52,371 nt of DNA from NCBI GenBank assembly GCA_019264575.1, contig JAHUZV010000023.1:1-52371 (forward strand), in the 5' to 3' direction. The notes under the pieces are model-generated. The model saw nothing but the letters and a program-made list of their open reading frames with translations, had not been told where the DNA came from and ran no database searches. Below are positions 1 through 7,387 of this stretch, piece after piece. The DNA comes from Vulcanococcus sp. (lineage in GTDB: Bacteria > Cyanobacteriota > Cyanobacteriia > PCC-6307 > Cyanobiaceae). Position 1 is the first letter of the stretch; every line of letters starts with the position of its first letter. The position numbers were made by a program, and so were the translations under genes.

Positions 1-1
1 C

Positions 2-17
2 CTGGCTGACCGACACA
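2..17 (+). repeat. IS left terminal inverted repeat
   Basis: Sixteen bases identical to the reverse complement of 1350-1365. Such ends are the transposase binding and cleavage sites in IS4-family elements. Confidence 0.9.
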
Positions 18-110
18 ACTGCGAGACCCGTTGCAACAGAACGAGTCTCAGCTGATTGGGTGGGCAGGTAGCCATGAGAGCGTGGGGCTGCGAAACCAAA
101 CCAAGTCCTC

Positions 111-1334
111 GTGGCATCCCTTGCCCAGCTGCATGCTGAGCTGATCGGCTTCCTGCGTCAACACTGTCCTGTCCGTGACCAGCGTCATCTGGTGCTCCTC
201 GCCTGGATGGTGGCCGGGCTGCTGCTGAGCGAGACGGTCTGTTTCGATCGCTGGAAAGCCAGACTGCCCTTAGCCCATTGCCTGGCCGCGAGCTGGCAGC
301 GCCGCTGTCAACGCTGGCTGGCCAACGGCCGCATTGATGTGGAGACGCTGTATGGCCCGTTGATTCTCTGGGCGATCCAGCATTGGCAAAACTCAGGCCA
401 GGCCTTGCATCTGGCTCTGGACACCACCATGCTCTGGAACCGCTTTTGCGTGGTGGTGGTGTCGGTGGTGGCCCACAACCGGGCCATTCCGCTGCTGTGG
501 CAGACCCTGGAGCATCCAAGTGCCAGCGTCAGTGCCTCGGTTTCGATCGCTTTGCTCGAGAAAGCCGATCGGCTCTTGAGTGGTTTCGGGTCGATCACGC
601 TGCTGGCGGATCGTGCCTTTCCTTGTGATGAGCTGATCGCCTGGTTCGGCGGCAAGCCCCGTTGGAGCTACGTCATGCGACTGCGTGGTGACACCGAGAT
701 CCACGGCACCGCAGCACCTCTCGGTTGTCAGGTGCGCCGGCTGCACTTACACCGCGGGCAGTGTCGGGGCTTCCGTGGCGTGCGGCTCTGGGCCGATGGC
801 AGCCAGAGCGTGAACCTGGTGATCGCCCATCCCACCGGCCTGCCGGTGGAGGAGCCCTGGCACCTGATCAGCAACGCCGAGCCCTCGCTGGATCTGGTGT
901 GGAGCTACGCCCAGCGCTTCTGTTGTGAGCAGCTGTTCCGGGATCAGAAATCGGGAGTGTTCCAGCTGGCGAGCAGCGGGCTGCGGGATCCGCAGCGGAT
1001 CGATCGGCTGCTGCTGGTGATCGCGATCGCTGTCCTGGCGGGCAGTTTGCAGGGCTACGCCCTCAGCCTGGCGGGCCTGCGCCGGCAGGTGGATCCTCAC
1101 TGGAAGCGCGGCATGAGCTTTCTGCGGATCGGTCTGGCCGCACTACAGATGGCAGGGGCCGATGCGGCAGCCAGGTTGATGGATTGGCTGCCGATCCCAC
1201 TCCAGGAGCTGGAGCCCTGCGTCCCCAGCCGTAAAGCCAGGAGAAGGCAGGCCCAAGCTTGGTTCTCCAAGGTTGAACTGCCACCGAGAACGCGATCAGC
1301 GGCTGATCACACGATGCTGTTGGCTATCGCATGA
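111..1334 (+). CDS. IS4-family DDE transposase
   Basis: This gene encodes the 407-residue transposase that moves the surrounding insertion sequence by cut-and-paste DNA transfer. The visible catalytic triad is the Asp of LALDTTMLW (near residue 104), the Asp of LLADRAF (near residue 166) and the Glu of YAQRFCCEQLFRDQK (near residue 271). The last motif keeps the IS4 signature spacing Y-2-R-3-E-6-K. The GTG start at 111 lies about 95 bases inside the left terminal repeat, and the stop lies 15 bases before the right repeat, so the gene fills the element. No frameshift or internal stop is seen, so it may be functional. Expression would depend on a weak promoter in the left end or on readthrough from outside. 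I am confident of the family; the exact IS name would need a database match. Confidence 0.92.
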   Translation: MASLAQLHAELIGFLRQHCPVRDQRHLVLLAWMVAGLLLSETVCFDRWKARLPLAHCLAASWQRRCQRWLANGRIDVETLYGPLILWAIQHWQNSGQALHLALDTTMLWNRFCVVVVSVVAHNRAIPLLWQTLEHPSASVSASVSIALLEKADRLLSGFGSITLLADRAFPCDELIAWFGGKPRWSYVMRLRGDTEIHGTAAPLGCQVRRLHLHRGQCRGFRGVRLWADGSQSVNLVIAHPTGLPVEEPWHLISNAEPSLDLVWSYAQRFCCEQLFRDQKSGVFQLASSGLRDPQRIDRLLLVIAIAVLAGSLQGYALSLAGLRRQVDPHWKRGMSFLRIGLAALQMAGADAAARLMDWLPIPLQELEPCVPSRKARRRQAQAWFSKVELPPRTRSAADHTMLLAIA

Positions 1335-1349
1335 ATCTCATGCCTGAGA

Positions 1350-1365
1350 TGTGTCGGTCAGCCAG
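1350..1365 (-). repeat. IS right terminal inverted repeat
   Basis: Exact reverse complement of bases 2-17; it marks the right boundary of the insertion sequence. Confidence 0.9.
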
Positions 1366-1372
1366 CTAACCG

Positions 1373-1407
1373 GCTGCTGCGCCTGTGCCAAGCACAGGCG
1401 CAGCAGC
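1373..1407. repeat. Perfect 16-bp inverted repeat (hairpin)
   Basis: Arms 1373-1388 and 1392-1407 are perfectly complementary with a 3-base loop (CAA). The following bases are TTAATGAC, so there is no T-run and it is not a standard intrinsic terminator. It may be the truncated terminator of a gene displaced by the insertion sequence, a REP-like element, or a structure that attracted the insertion. The interval 1335-1456 otherwise contains only the IS end and a short leader for the next gene. Confidence 0.8.
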
Positions 1408-1456
1408 TTAATGACAACTTCAACCTTTCCCAACGCCACCTAAATCAAGCAAACCG

Positions 1457-1909
1457 ATGCGGTTCCTCAATGATGACAATTTTCTCTCAGGAATCCATGG
1501 CTACGAAAGATTGTTAGCCAAGCTGCTCGCCTTACTTCTTGCAGTTGTCATCGGTGTTGGCACACTTGAATTGCTGATCGAGACAATATCAAAAACGGTT
1601 AGCCTACAAACAAATTGGTTTGATGGCAGCTTGATCAAGCTTTTGGATCGACTGTTGTTGATCTTTATCGCACTGGAGGTACTCCAGAACGTGACCGCTT
1701 ATCTGCGAGATCAAGTCGTCCAGATTGAATTGGTGCTGCTTACAGCGCTAACGGCTGTTGCAAGGAAAGTGATTGTTCTTCCACCCGGAACCGAGAACAA
1801 GCCTGCACTCATGGCAGGCTTTGGGCTGATTGTGGTGGGCATTGCCGCAGCGTACTGGCTTGTTCTGATGGCAAGACGGAACAACCAAGTCAACTCTGCA
1901 AATCACTGA
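1457..1909 (+). CDS. PsiE-family membrane protein, copy 1
   Basis: A 150-residue protein with about four hydrophobic segments (roughly residues 20-40, 60-80, 85-105 and 120-140) that matches the PsiE (phosphate-starvation-inducible E) family, whose biochemical role is unknown. It is a close paralogue of the protein at 10404-10853: 73 consecutive residues from NWFDGSLIKLLDRLLL through ALMAGFG are identical, while the codons differ at many synonymous sites. This copy is visibly AT-richer than the paralogue and than most of the window. It is followed after 71 bases by a sigma factor gene, the same order as at the second copy. The location next to an insertion sequence and the base composition suggest transfer from, or into, a lineage with different composition. 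Function is not assignable beyond the family. Confidence 0.85.
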   Translation: MRFLNDDNFLSGIHGYERLLAKLLALLLAVVIGVGTLELLIETISKTVSLQTNWFDGSLIKLLDRLLLIFIALEVLQNVTAYLRDQVVQIELVLLTALTAVARKVIVLPPGTENKPALMAGFGLIVVGIAAAYWLVLMARRNNQVNSANH

Positions 1910-1980
1910 TGCTAACGCTGAAACAGTAGAAACAACCTCCAACACAGTCTATTCCACGGAGTCAGAGATACGCAATATCC

Positions 1981-2952
1981 ATGGGTAGACAACATCAAGC
2001 TGATCACAGGAAACACGACTTACTCGGCCAGCATCTTCGATCGATTGGCAAAATTCCACTGCTAACTGCCGCTGAGGAGATTAGCCTCGCGCGCATGGTT
2101 CAACGTGGACGAGCACTTGAAGCACTCTCAGAAACACTTGAGGCGCGCACTGCTCAGGGCCCAAACCCAACAGAAGCCTTGGCACTGAAGGCTGGTATCA
2201 CAATAAAGGAACTTAAACGACAGCTAAAAGCTGCGAAACGAGCGAAAGAGCGCATGATCAATGCCAATCTGAGGCTCGTGGTGACGATCGCGAAACGCTA
2301 TGGCAACAGCCTTCTTGAACTGGATGATTTAATCCAGGAGGGCAATCTCGGTTTGATTAAGGCAGTTGAGCGTTACGACCCAACGAGAGGCTATAAACTC
2401 TCTACCTATGCATACTGGTGGATCCGAGAAAGCATCACTCGAGGCATAGCCAAACACGGGCGCACGATTCGCCTACCAGCACATATCATCGAGATACTGA
2501 TCAAACTACAAAAGTCACAGCGGCTTCTTCACCAAAAACTAAGGCGAAATCCAACCCTTCACGAGATCGCAGAGGAGACAGGCTGCAGCCTCACAGAAGT
2601 GCGTGAGGTACTACAGAGCGCACAAGCACCAATCAGCTTTGACTCCAAAACAGGAGAAAACGACGACCAACAGCTCTTGGAGCTCATCGCTAGCGATCTA
2701 GATCCAACTGACGCACCAACTATCCTGGAGCTCATGAAAAGAGACGTTCACAAAGCCCTTAATCAATTAACCAAGCCCGAGAAAGACTTGCTCATGATGC
2801 GCCACGGAATCGAATGCCCAGATGAACTTTCACTCAGTGCGGCAGCACGCATAATGGGAATCACACGAGATTCCGCCAGAGGAATTGAACGAAGAGCTGG
2901 TCAGTCAATCGCAAAGTCTTCGTCACACATGAGAGACTATATTTCCCCATAA
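1981..2952 (+). CDS. RpoD-family (sigma-70) sigma factor, copy 1
   Basis: This 323-residue alternative sigma factor should direct RNA polymerase to a subset of promoters. Region 1.2 is near residues 14-45. Region 2 spans residues 95-165 with ANLRLVV, DDLIQEGNLGLIKAV, YDPTRGYKLSTYAYWWIR and TIRLPAH. Region 3 follows at about 170-225. Region 4 is at about 250-315. The region 4.2 recognition helix reads ITRDSARGIERR where primary sigma factors typically have a form like TRERVRQIE, so its -35 preference may differ. The paralogue at 11095-12066 is exactly the same length and shares the ARG-x-ERR variant. In a 60-base sample from the start I count 29 G/C here against 39 in the matching part of the paralogue. 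It lies 71 bases after psiE copy 1 and could be co-transcribed with it. Confidence 0.9.
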   Translation: MGRQHQADHRKHDLLGQHLRSIGKIPLLTAAEEISLARMVQRGRALEALSETLEARTAQGPNPTEALALKAGITIKELKRQLKAAKRAKERMINANLRLVVTIAKRYGNSLLELDDLIQEGNLGLIKAVERYDPTRGYKLSTYAYWWIRESITRGIAKHGRTIRLPAHIIEILIKLQKSQRLLHQKLRRNPTLHEIAEETGCSLTEVREVLQSAQAPISFDSKTGENDDQQLLELIASDLDPTDAPTILELMKRDVHKALNQLTKPEKDLLMMRHGIECPDELSLSAAARIMGITRDSARGIERRAGQSIAKSSSHMRDYISP

Positions 2953-2979
2953 AAAAGCACCCCTCCGAAGGAGAGGTGC
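2951..2979 (-). terminator. Intrinsic terminator for the antiporter gene, possibly bidirectional
   Basis: The arms GCACCCCTCC (2957-2966) and GGAGAGGTGC (2970-2979) pair with one mismatch. On the minus strand the hairpin is followed by six T (A-run at 2951-2956), a standard intrinsic terminator for the gene at 2999-4339. On the plus strand it could also stop the sigma gene, but the following CATGCTTT is a poor T-tract. Confidence 0.8.
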
Positions 2980-2998
2980 CATGCTTTGATCCGCCTTG

Positions 2999-4339
2999 TC
3001 AGGCTGGTTCAGCGGCGACTTCGGGTGTCGAAGGAATCACCAGTCTGAGCAGAATCGGTGCCAAGAAGGTTGTTCCAATCACCATCAGCAGAATGGCCGC
3101 TTCAAGTGCGGGAGTGAGGATCCCAGCCTGACTTCCTAGGCCAAGGAAGATCAGACCCACTTCTCCACGGGGCATCATGCCAAGTCCTACAACCAGACGG
3201 TTGGTTGGACTTGCACTGGCATAACACCAACCTGCAGCCACTTTGCCGAGCATGGCCACCACCAGAAGGAAGGCGGCCACAATCAATCCCTCACGGTTGG
3301 CGGGATCGAAGGGATTCAGCACCGAGAGATCCATACCGGTACCGATCAACACGAAGAACACGGTGGCGAACAAGGCCACCAGCGGCTTTACAGCAGCGTC
3401 GATGTCGTGAGTGTGCTTAGACGCGCTCAGGATCAGGCCCGCGGCGAAGGCTCCAAGCGCTGCCTCCAAGCCGATGGCTTGTGCCGCAAAACAGCAGAGG
3501 GTGAGCACCACAAAGCTGGCCACGGCCACATCGCCAGGTGCCTTGAGCTGATCCACCACCCAATCGAAAGCCGGGGCCGCTTTGCGGCTCAACACCAAAG
3601 CCACCGCCACAAACGCCACGGCAGCCAGGCCGAGCTTGATCACCGGGCCGATGCTGAAGCTGCCGCCACCCACGATCGCCACCACAACAGCCAGGATCAC
3701 GATGCCGAGGATGTCGTCGAGCACGGCAGCGCCGATCACGATCTGGCCTTCGGTGCGCTTGAGCCACTTGAGCTCACCAAACACGCTGGCCGTGATGCCG
3801 ATGGAGGTGGCTGTCATCGCTGCACCGGCAAACACCGCCGGAATCAACGGCACGTGGAAGAGGAAATAGAGGCCCGCAGTGCCAAGGGCAAAGGGCAACA
3901 CCACACCAGCCACTGCCACCGTTGTGGCCTGAACGCCCACAGCAACCAGTTCGTCGAGTTCGCTTTCGAGCCCTGTCAGAAACAGCAGGGCAAACAAGCC
4001 GATCTGAGAAACCGATTGCAGGCTCGGGAATGTTTCGTTGTAGAGCTCGGCGACTTCGTCGGGCCGGATGTCAGCAAGGGAACCCAGCAACGACAGCAGC
4101 GCATTGCTGATCTGGGCCTGGGTTTCCGGCGGCACGATCAGATGCAGACCGGACACCCCGATCAACACACCGGCCACAAGCTCACCCAGGATCGTGGGCA
4201 GCTGAAGCCGAACCATCACCTCCGCGATGGCACGGGCAGCGATAAAGATCACCAGGAAGCGACCCACCTGTAGGAGGGTTTCCGCCACTTCCAGCTGATG
4301 AGGGCTGATCTCAGCGATCAACGCCAAAGGGGGAAGCAT
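2999..4339 (-). CDS. nhaS3: CPA2-family Na+/H+ antiporter (NhaS3/NapA-like)
   Basis: A 446-residue membrane protein with about 12-13 hydrophobic segments that should exchange Na+ (or K+) for H+ across the plasma or thylakoid membrane. The paired acidic residues typical of electrogenic CPA exchangers are visible in IGAAVLDDILGIVIL (near residue 205). The N-terminal LPTILGELVAGVLIG and FLTGLESELDEL segments also fit the family. It is most like cyanobacterial NhaS3, but other CPA2 members (NapA, KefB-type) cannot be excluded without alignment. The gene sits opposite the mrp operon and close to bicA, so exporting Na+ to support Na+-coupled bicarbonate uptake is a reasonable role. The ATG start at 4339 precedes LPPLALIAEIS, and a terminator follows the stop. 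Confidence 0.82.
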   Translation of the reverse strand: MLPPLALIAEISPHQLEVAETLLQVGRFLVIFIAARAIAEVMVRLQLPTILGELVAGVLIGVSGLHLIVPPETQAQISNALLSLLGSLADIRPDEVAELYNETFPSLQSVSQIGLFALLFLTGLESELDELVAVGVQATTVAVAGVVLPFALGTAGLYFLFHVPLIPAVFAGAAMTATSIGITASVFGELKWLKRTEGQIVIGAAVLDDILGIVILAVVVAIVGGGSFSIGPVIKLGLAAVAFVAVALVLSRKAAPAFDWVVDQLKAPGDVAVASFVVLTLCCFAAQAIGLEAALGAFAAGLILSASKHTHDIDAAVKPLVALFATVFFVLIGTGMDLSVLNPFDPANREGLIVAAFLLVVAMLGKVAAGWCYASASPTNRLVVGLGMMPRGEVGLIFLGLGSQAGILTPALEAAILLMVIGTTFLAPILLRLVIPSTPEVAAEPA

Positions 4340-4376
4340 GAACGGCCTGAAACGGGCAGCTGGTTATAGGGATGCT

Positions 4377-4580
4377 TCATGGGGTTCTGGGTGGGTCCGC
4401 GAGCAAACCGCGTTGCTTGAGCTCCGACTGGAACTCGCGGCCCAGTTGCGCTTCCGGTGTGTGGCGATTCACCTGAGCCAGCACCATCACGGTGCGTAGC
4501 GCCAGCCAGCTCAGGCCCACAAACAGCAGCAGGGTCATCCCGAATGACCAAATAGTGATCTGAGCTTGGGCCGGATCCAC
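4377..4580 (-). CDS. Small membrane protein of unknown function
   Basis: A 67-residue protein with one clear membrane segment at about residues 9-30 (ITIWSFGMTLLLFVGLSWLA) and a charged C-terminal tail. It is on the minus strand, 37 bases upstream of the Na+/H+ antiporter gene, and its start is 48 bases from the divergent mrpC start. The placement suggests co-transcription with the antiporter and perhaps an accessory role, which is inference. I do not recognise a family. It is kept as a gene because it fills the gap between divergent operons and has a sensible membrane topology. Confidence 0.6.
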   Translation of the reverse strand: MDPAQAQITIWSFGMTLLLFVGLSWLALRTVMVLAQVNRHTPEAQLGREFQSELKQRGLLADPPRTP

Positions 4581-4628
4581 CCAGGCTGGGTGTTGTGGTG
4601 CCTAAGTTCCCGCCACCGCTCCGCCTGC

Positions 4629-4988
4629 ATGGCACCGATTCGACTGCTGGAGCTGCTGATCCTGCTGGCGGTGTTAGCCGGCTTTGCAGGGTTGCTGCTG
4701 CGCCGCAACTTGTTTCTGAAGGTGCTCTCCATGGATGTGATGGGCAGCGCCGTGGTGGCTTTGTTCGTACTGCTGGCGGCGCGTTCAGGCCTGCGCAGCC
4801 CGATCCTGCCCCGCTCTGGCGAGCTCCTCGCCGGCGACTACGCCGATCCCATTCCCCAAGCCGTGATCCTCACGGCGATCGTGATCGGCCTATCGATCCA
4901 GGCCCTGCTGCTGGTGGTGATCACCCAGATGGCGCGGATCGATCCCAGCCTCAACGAGGCCAGCTTTGAAGCCACCGATCAGCCATGA
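4629..4988 (+). CDS. mrpC: Mrp antiporter subunit C (NuoK-like)
   Basis: First gene of the mrp operon. The 119-residue protein has three hydrophobic segments (about residues 5-22, 30-55 and 78-105), the NuoK/NdhE-like pattern of MrpC. Mrp complexes are multisubunit secondary Na+(or other cation)/H+ antiporters related to complex I. I place the start at the ATG at 4629 (MAPIRLLELLIL) because translation from farther upstream would add a non-hydrophobic leader that overlaps the divergent gene. The stop overlaps the mrpD start (ATGA at 4985-4988), indicating translational coupling. The order C-D-E-F-G-A-B is the cyanobacterial one rather than the ABCDEFG order of Bacillus. Confidence 0.85.
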   Translation: MAPIRLLELLILLAVLAGFAGLLLRRNLFLKVLSMDVMGSAVVALFVLLAARSGLRSPILPRSGELLAGDYADPIPQAVILTAIVIGLSIQALLLVVITQMARIDPSLNEASFEATDQP

Positions 4989-6457
4989 CACCGAGCTGGA
5001 TCAGCCCGGACAGCCTGCTGATCGCCTGGCTGTTGGTGCCCTACCTCGCTGCCTTTCTGGCAGTGCTGTTGCCTTCGCTGAGCCACGCCCTGGTGGTGCT
5101 GTGCTGCGGCGCCACCGCCTGGGTAGGCGCTGCAGCGTTGATCACCGGCACGACCCGGCCTTTGCAACTGCTTGGTGAGTTCGGGGTGCCGCTGAGCCTC
5201 GAGCCCCTGGCCGGCTGGTTTGTGCTGCTGAATGGGCTGGTGTGCCTGGCGGTGTGGATCGAAGCGCGGCGGCAGGGCTGGGATCGCACCGGCTGGATGC
5301 TGCTGCTGGTGCTGCTGGGGTCGCTGAACACCAGCTTTCTCACCACAGATCTGATCAGCCTCTACGTGGCCTTGGAGGTGGTTGGCATCACCGCCTTTCT
5401 GCTGATCCTCAAAGGCAGAAGCGCCAACGCCACGTGGATTGCCCTGCGCTATCTGCTGATCGGCAACACAACCATGGCCATCTATTTGATTGGCGCAGGG
5501 CTCGTGTACGCCCAGGCCGGCAGTTTTGCGTTTGCGGCCCTGGCCCAGCTACCGCTGGGCGCGCCGCTCGTGCTGGTGCTGGTGGGCTTGCTCACCAAAG
5601 CAGGGGTGTTTCTCAATGGCCTCTGGCTTCCCCGCACCCATGCCGAAGCGCCGGCGGAGGTGTCGGCCCTCCTCTCGGGCGTGGTGGTGGGTGGCGGCGC
5701 TCTACCGCTGCTGAGGCTCGAGCAACTCAACCCAGCCATCGGCGAGCTGCTGCTGCCGATCGCCCTGGCCAGCGCCGTTCTCGGCCTGATCTACGCCCTG
5801 GGTGTCACAGACGCCAAGCGCCTGCTGGCCTGGAGCACCCTGGCCCAGATGGGGCTGGTGCTGCTGGCGCCAGCGGCCGGTGGCTTGATGGCGTTCTCCC
5901 ACGGCGTGGCCAAAAGCGGTTTGTTTCTCACCGCGCGCCAATGGCCGAGCCGTTCTCTCGAAACTTGGCGGCAACAGCCCCTGGCGGCTCCACTGCTGAT
6001 CACGCTGCTGATGGGCTCCTGTTCCATCGCTGGTCTGGCGCCGCTGCTGGGCTACGCCGCCAAAAAGCAACTGGAGAGTGCGATGCCGCCGGCGATCGCC
6101 GCGGCGCTCCTGGTGTTGTCGGTGGGCAGCGTGGCGGTGTACTGCCGGCTCTGCCGTGCGCCACTGGCTGCCGCATCGGGTTCGCAAGCGGCCAGCGCCG
6201 CTCTCCCTTGGGGCGCCTGGTTGCTGATGCTTCCTCTGGTGGGCGGCGGTGTACTGCTGCTCGCCGAAGTGAAGCGTGGCTGGCTGGTGAGCCTGGTGCT
6301 GCTGGGCTTGGGGCTGGGCCTCGATCAGCTGCTGGAGCGGCGGCGGCAGCACGTTGGCCACGGCTTGCCCTCCCTGGATCGCCTGCCGGATCTGGTGGGA
6401 GGCCTGGGTTTGGTGGGCGCCGGCCTGCTGCTCTCGATTGGTGCGGAGCTGGGCTGA
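4985..6457 (+). CDS. mrpD: Mrp antiporter subunit D (NuoL/M/N-like)
   Basis: A 490-residue polytopic protein related to the proton-pumping NuoL/M/N subunits of complex I, and the only such antiporter-type subunit in this operon. Its features include the acidic helix DLISLYVALEVVGITAFLL near residues 122-140, with the conserved Glu of TM5, and the lysine-bearing LLTKAGVFLNGLWLPRTHAEAP near residues 200-222. It should form a cation or proton channel in the membrane complex. The start overlaps the mrpC stop by four bases, and its own stop TGA shares an A with the mrpE ATG (TGATG at 6455-6459). MrpA here lacks the large NuoL-like domain, so this is probably the only NuoL/M/N-like ion path in the complex. 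Confidence 0.87.
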   Translation: MTPSWISPDSLLIAWLLVPYLAAFLAVLLPSLSHALVVLCCGATAWVGAAALITGTTRPLQLLGEFGVPLSLEPLAGWFVLLNGLVCLAVWIEARRQGWDRTGWMLLLVLLGSLNTSFLTTDLISLYVALEVVGITAFLLILKGRSANATWIALRYLLIGNTTMAIYLIGAGLVYAQAGSFAFAALAQLPLGAPLVLVLVGLLTKAGVFLNGLWLPRTHAEAPAEVSALLSGVVVGGGALPLLRLEQLNPAIGELLLPIALASAVLGLIYALGVTDAKRLLAWSTLAQMGLVLLAPAAGGLMAFSHGVAKSGLFLTARQWPSRSLETWRQQPLAAPLLITLLMGSCSIAGLAPLLGYAAKKQLESAMPPAIAAALLVLSVGSVAVYCRLCRAPLAAASGSQAASAALPWGAWLLMLPLVGGGVLLLAEVKRGWLVSLVLLGLGLGLDQLLERRRQHVGHGLPSLDRLPDLVGGLGLVGAGLLLSIGAELG

Positions 6458-6876
6458 TGGTGTTCTTGCTGAGCTGCCTGTTTCGGCTGCTGCTGTGGAC
6501 GTTGCTCACCGCTGATCTCAGCGGAGTGAACCTGGCCATTGGCGTTGGTCTGGCCCTGCTCCTGCCCCACGCTCGTGGACCCAGACAACCCATGGCTCCG
6601 GCGTTGCGGGCGTTATGGCGCAGCCTGATCGCCGTGCCGCTGGCCTACGGCGAAGCTCTCGCCTTGATCGGCTCCGGCGATCGCGAGGAGGAGAGCTGGA
6701 TCGAGCGACCCGCCGGTGATCCACGCCATCGCCTGCTGATTTTCCTGGAGGTGCTTGCCATCACACTCACACCGTTCACGATCGTGCTCGGCCTCAGCAA
6801 CGGCCCACGCGGCCCGCACTACACGATTCATCAGCTGCGGCCGCGCCGCGGCAAGCCCGAGGAGGTGCAGCCATGA
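6457..6876 (+). CDS. mrpE: Mrp antiporter subunit E
   Basis: A 139-residue subunit of the Mrp complex. An N-terminal pair of hydrophobic segments (about residues 1-35) is followed by a soluble part, then the MrpE-type segment LLIFLEVLAITLTPFTIVLG near residues 90-112. The ATG at 6457 overlaps the mrpD stop, and the gene ends by overlapping mrpF (ATGA at 6873-6876). MrpE is needed for complex assembly or activity in studied bacteria, and its precise role is not settled. Family assignment rests on this signature and operon position. Confidence 0.82.
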   Translation: MVFLLSCLFRLLLWTLLTADLSGVNLAIGVGLALLLPHARGPRQPMAPALRALWRSLIAVPLAYGEALALIGSGDREEESWIERPAGDPRHRLLIFLEVLAITLTPFTIVLGLSNGPRGPHYTIHQLRPRRGKPEEVQP

Positions 6877-7121
6877 CATTGCTGCTCTGGGGCATGGTGC
6901 TCGCCCTGTTGATCCCGATTGCCGTGGTGTGCCGGCCCTGCAGCGTGTGGGACCGCATGGCCGCGTTCGGCAGCATCGCCTCCAAGGTGGCCCTGATCAC
7001 GATGGTGGTGGCGGTGTTGCGGGGCGACTGGATGCTCGGCCTGGTGGGAGCGATCAGCCTCAGCGCCGGCAACGCCGGGATGCTGCTACTGGCCAATCTG
7101 CTGCGGGAGGTGGAGCGATGA
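6873..7121 (+). CDS. mrpF: Mrp antiporter subunit F
   Basis: An 82-residue protein with three hydrophobic segments (about residues 2-20, 32-50 and 55-75). The stretch RPCSVWDRMAAFGSIASKVA (residues 21-40) fits the conserved MrpF motif G/P-x-x-x-DR. Position and coupling (four-base overlaps with mrpE and mrpG) support subunit F of the multisubunit cation/proton antiporter. Confidence 0.84.
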   Translation: MTLLLWGMVLALLIPIAVVCRPCSVWDRMAAFGSIASKVALITMVVAVLRGDWMLGLVGAISLSAGNAGMLLLANLLREVER

Positions 7122-7387
7122 GCTTGCTGTTTCTGGGGGCTGGGCTGGCGTTGTGGTTCTGGGGAACCTGGCCGCTGCTGGAGCAACGCAGCTATCTGAG
7201 CAAGCTGCACAAGCTCTCGGTGTCCGACACGCTCGGTTCCGGCTTGATGCTGTTGGGCCTACTGCTACGCATCCCGAGCCAATGGCCCCTGCTGGCGTTG
7301 GCCTTGCTGGGGTTGGTGGTGTGGAACACGATCTTTGGCTACGTGCTGGCCCGCTGCTCGCAACCCGCGGAGGTGAACCAGCGATGA
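7118..7387 (+). CDS. mrpG: Mrp antiporter subunit G
   Basis: An 89-residue three-helix membrane protein. The region RSYLSKLHKLSVSDTLGSGL is a good match to the MrpG hallmark (R-x-x-D-x-x-x-R-L-H-A-x-x-x-x-DTLG in many members), with the LHKLSVSDTLG core retained. It overlaps mrpF and the following short mrpA by four bases each (ATGA). The role is as a structural subunit of the Mrp complex in the membrane. Confidence 0.86.
   Translation: MSLLFLGAGLALWFWGTWPLLEQRSYLSKLHKLSVSDTLGSGLMLLGLLLRIPSQWPLLALALLGLVVWNTIFGYVLARCSQPAEVNQR

Larger units (their letters stand above)
2..1365 (+). mobile_element. IS4-family insertion sequence, apparently intact
   Basis: A 16-bp perfect terminal inverted repeat bounds the element: bases 2-17 (CTGGCTGACCGACACA) and its reverse complement at 1350-1365. 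Between them lies one uninterrupted transposase gene. The pairing of ends and an open gene supports a complete, possibly active copy. The target-site duplication cannot be judged because only one base of left flank is in the window. The right end sits 7 bases from a perfect hairpin at 1373-1407. Confidence 0.9.

Noticed and set aside
1..1375. Target-site duplication of the insertion sequence
   Set aside because: Only one base lies left of the element in this window, so a duplication cannot be tested.
3407..4273. Plus-strand 288-codon open frame opposite the Na+/H+ antiporter
   Set aside because: Shadow of the antiporter gene; His/Gln/Gly-rich with no recognisable domain.
5242..6456. Long open frame in another phase over mrpD, joined to mrpE
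   Set aside because: Only the end from 6457 is real (mrpE). The earlier part is Arg/Gly/Ala-rich out-of-frame reading of mrpD without membrane segments.
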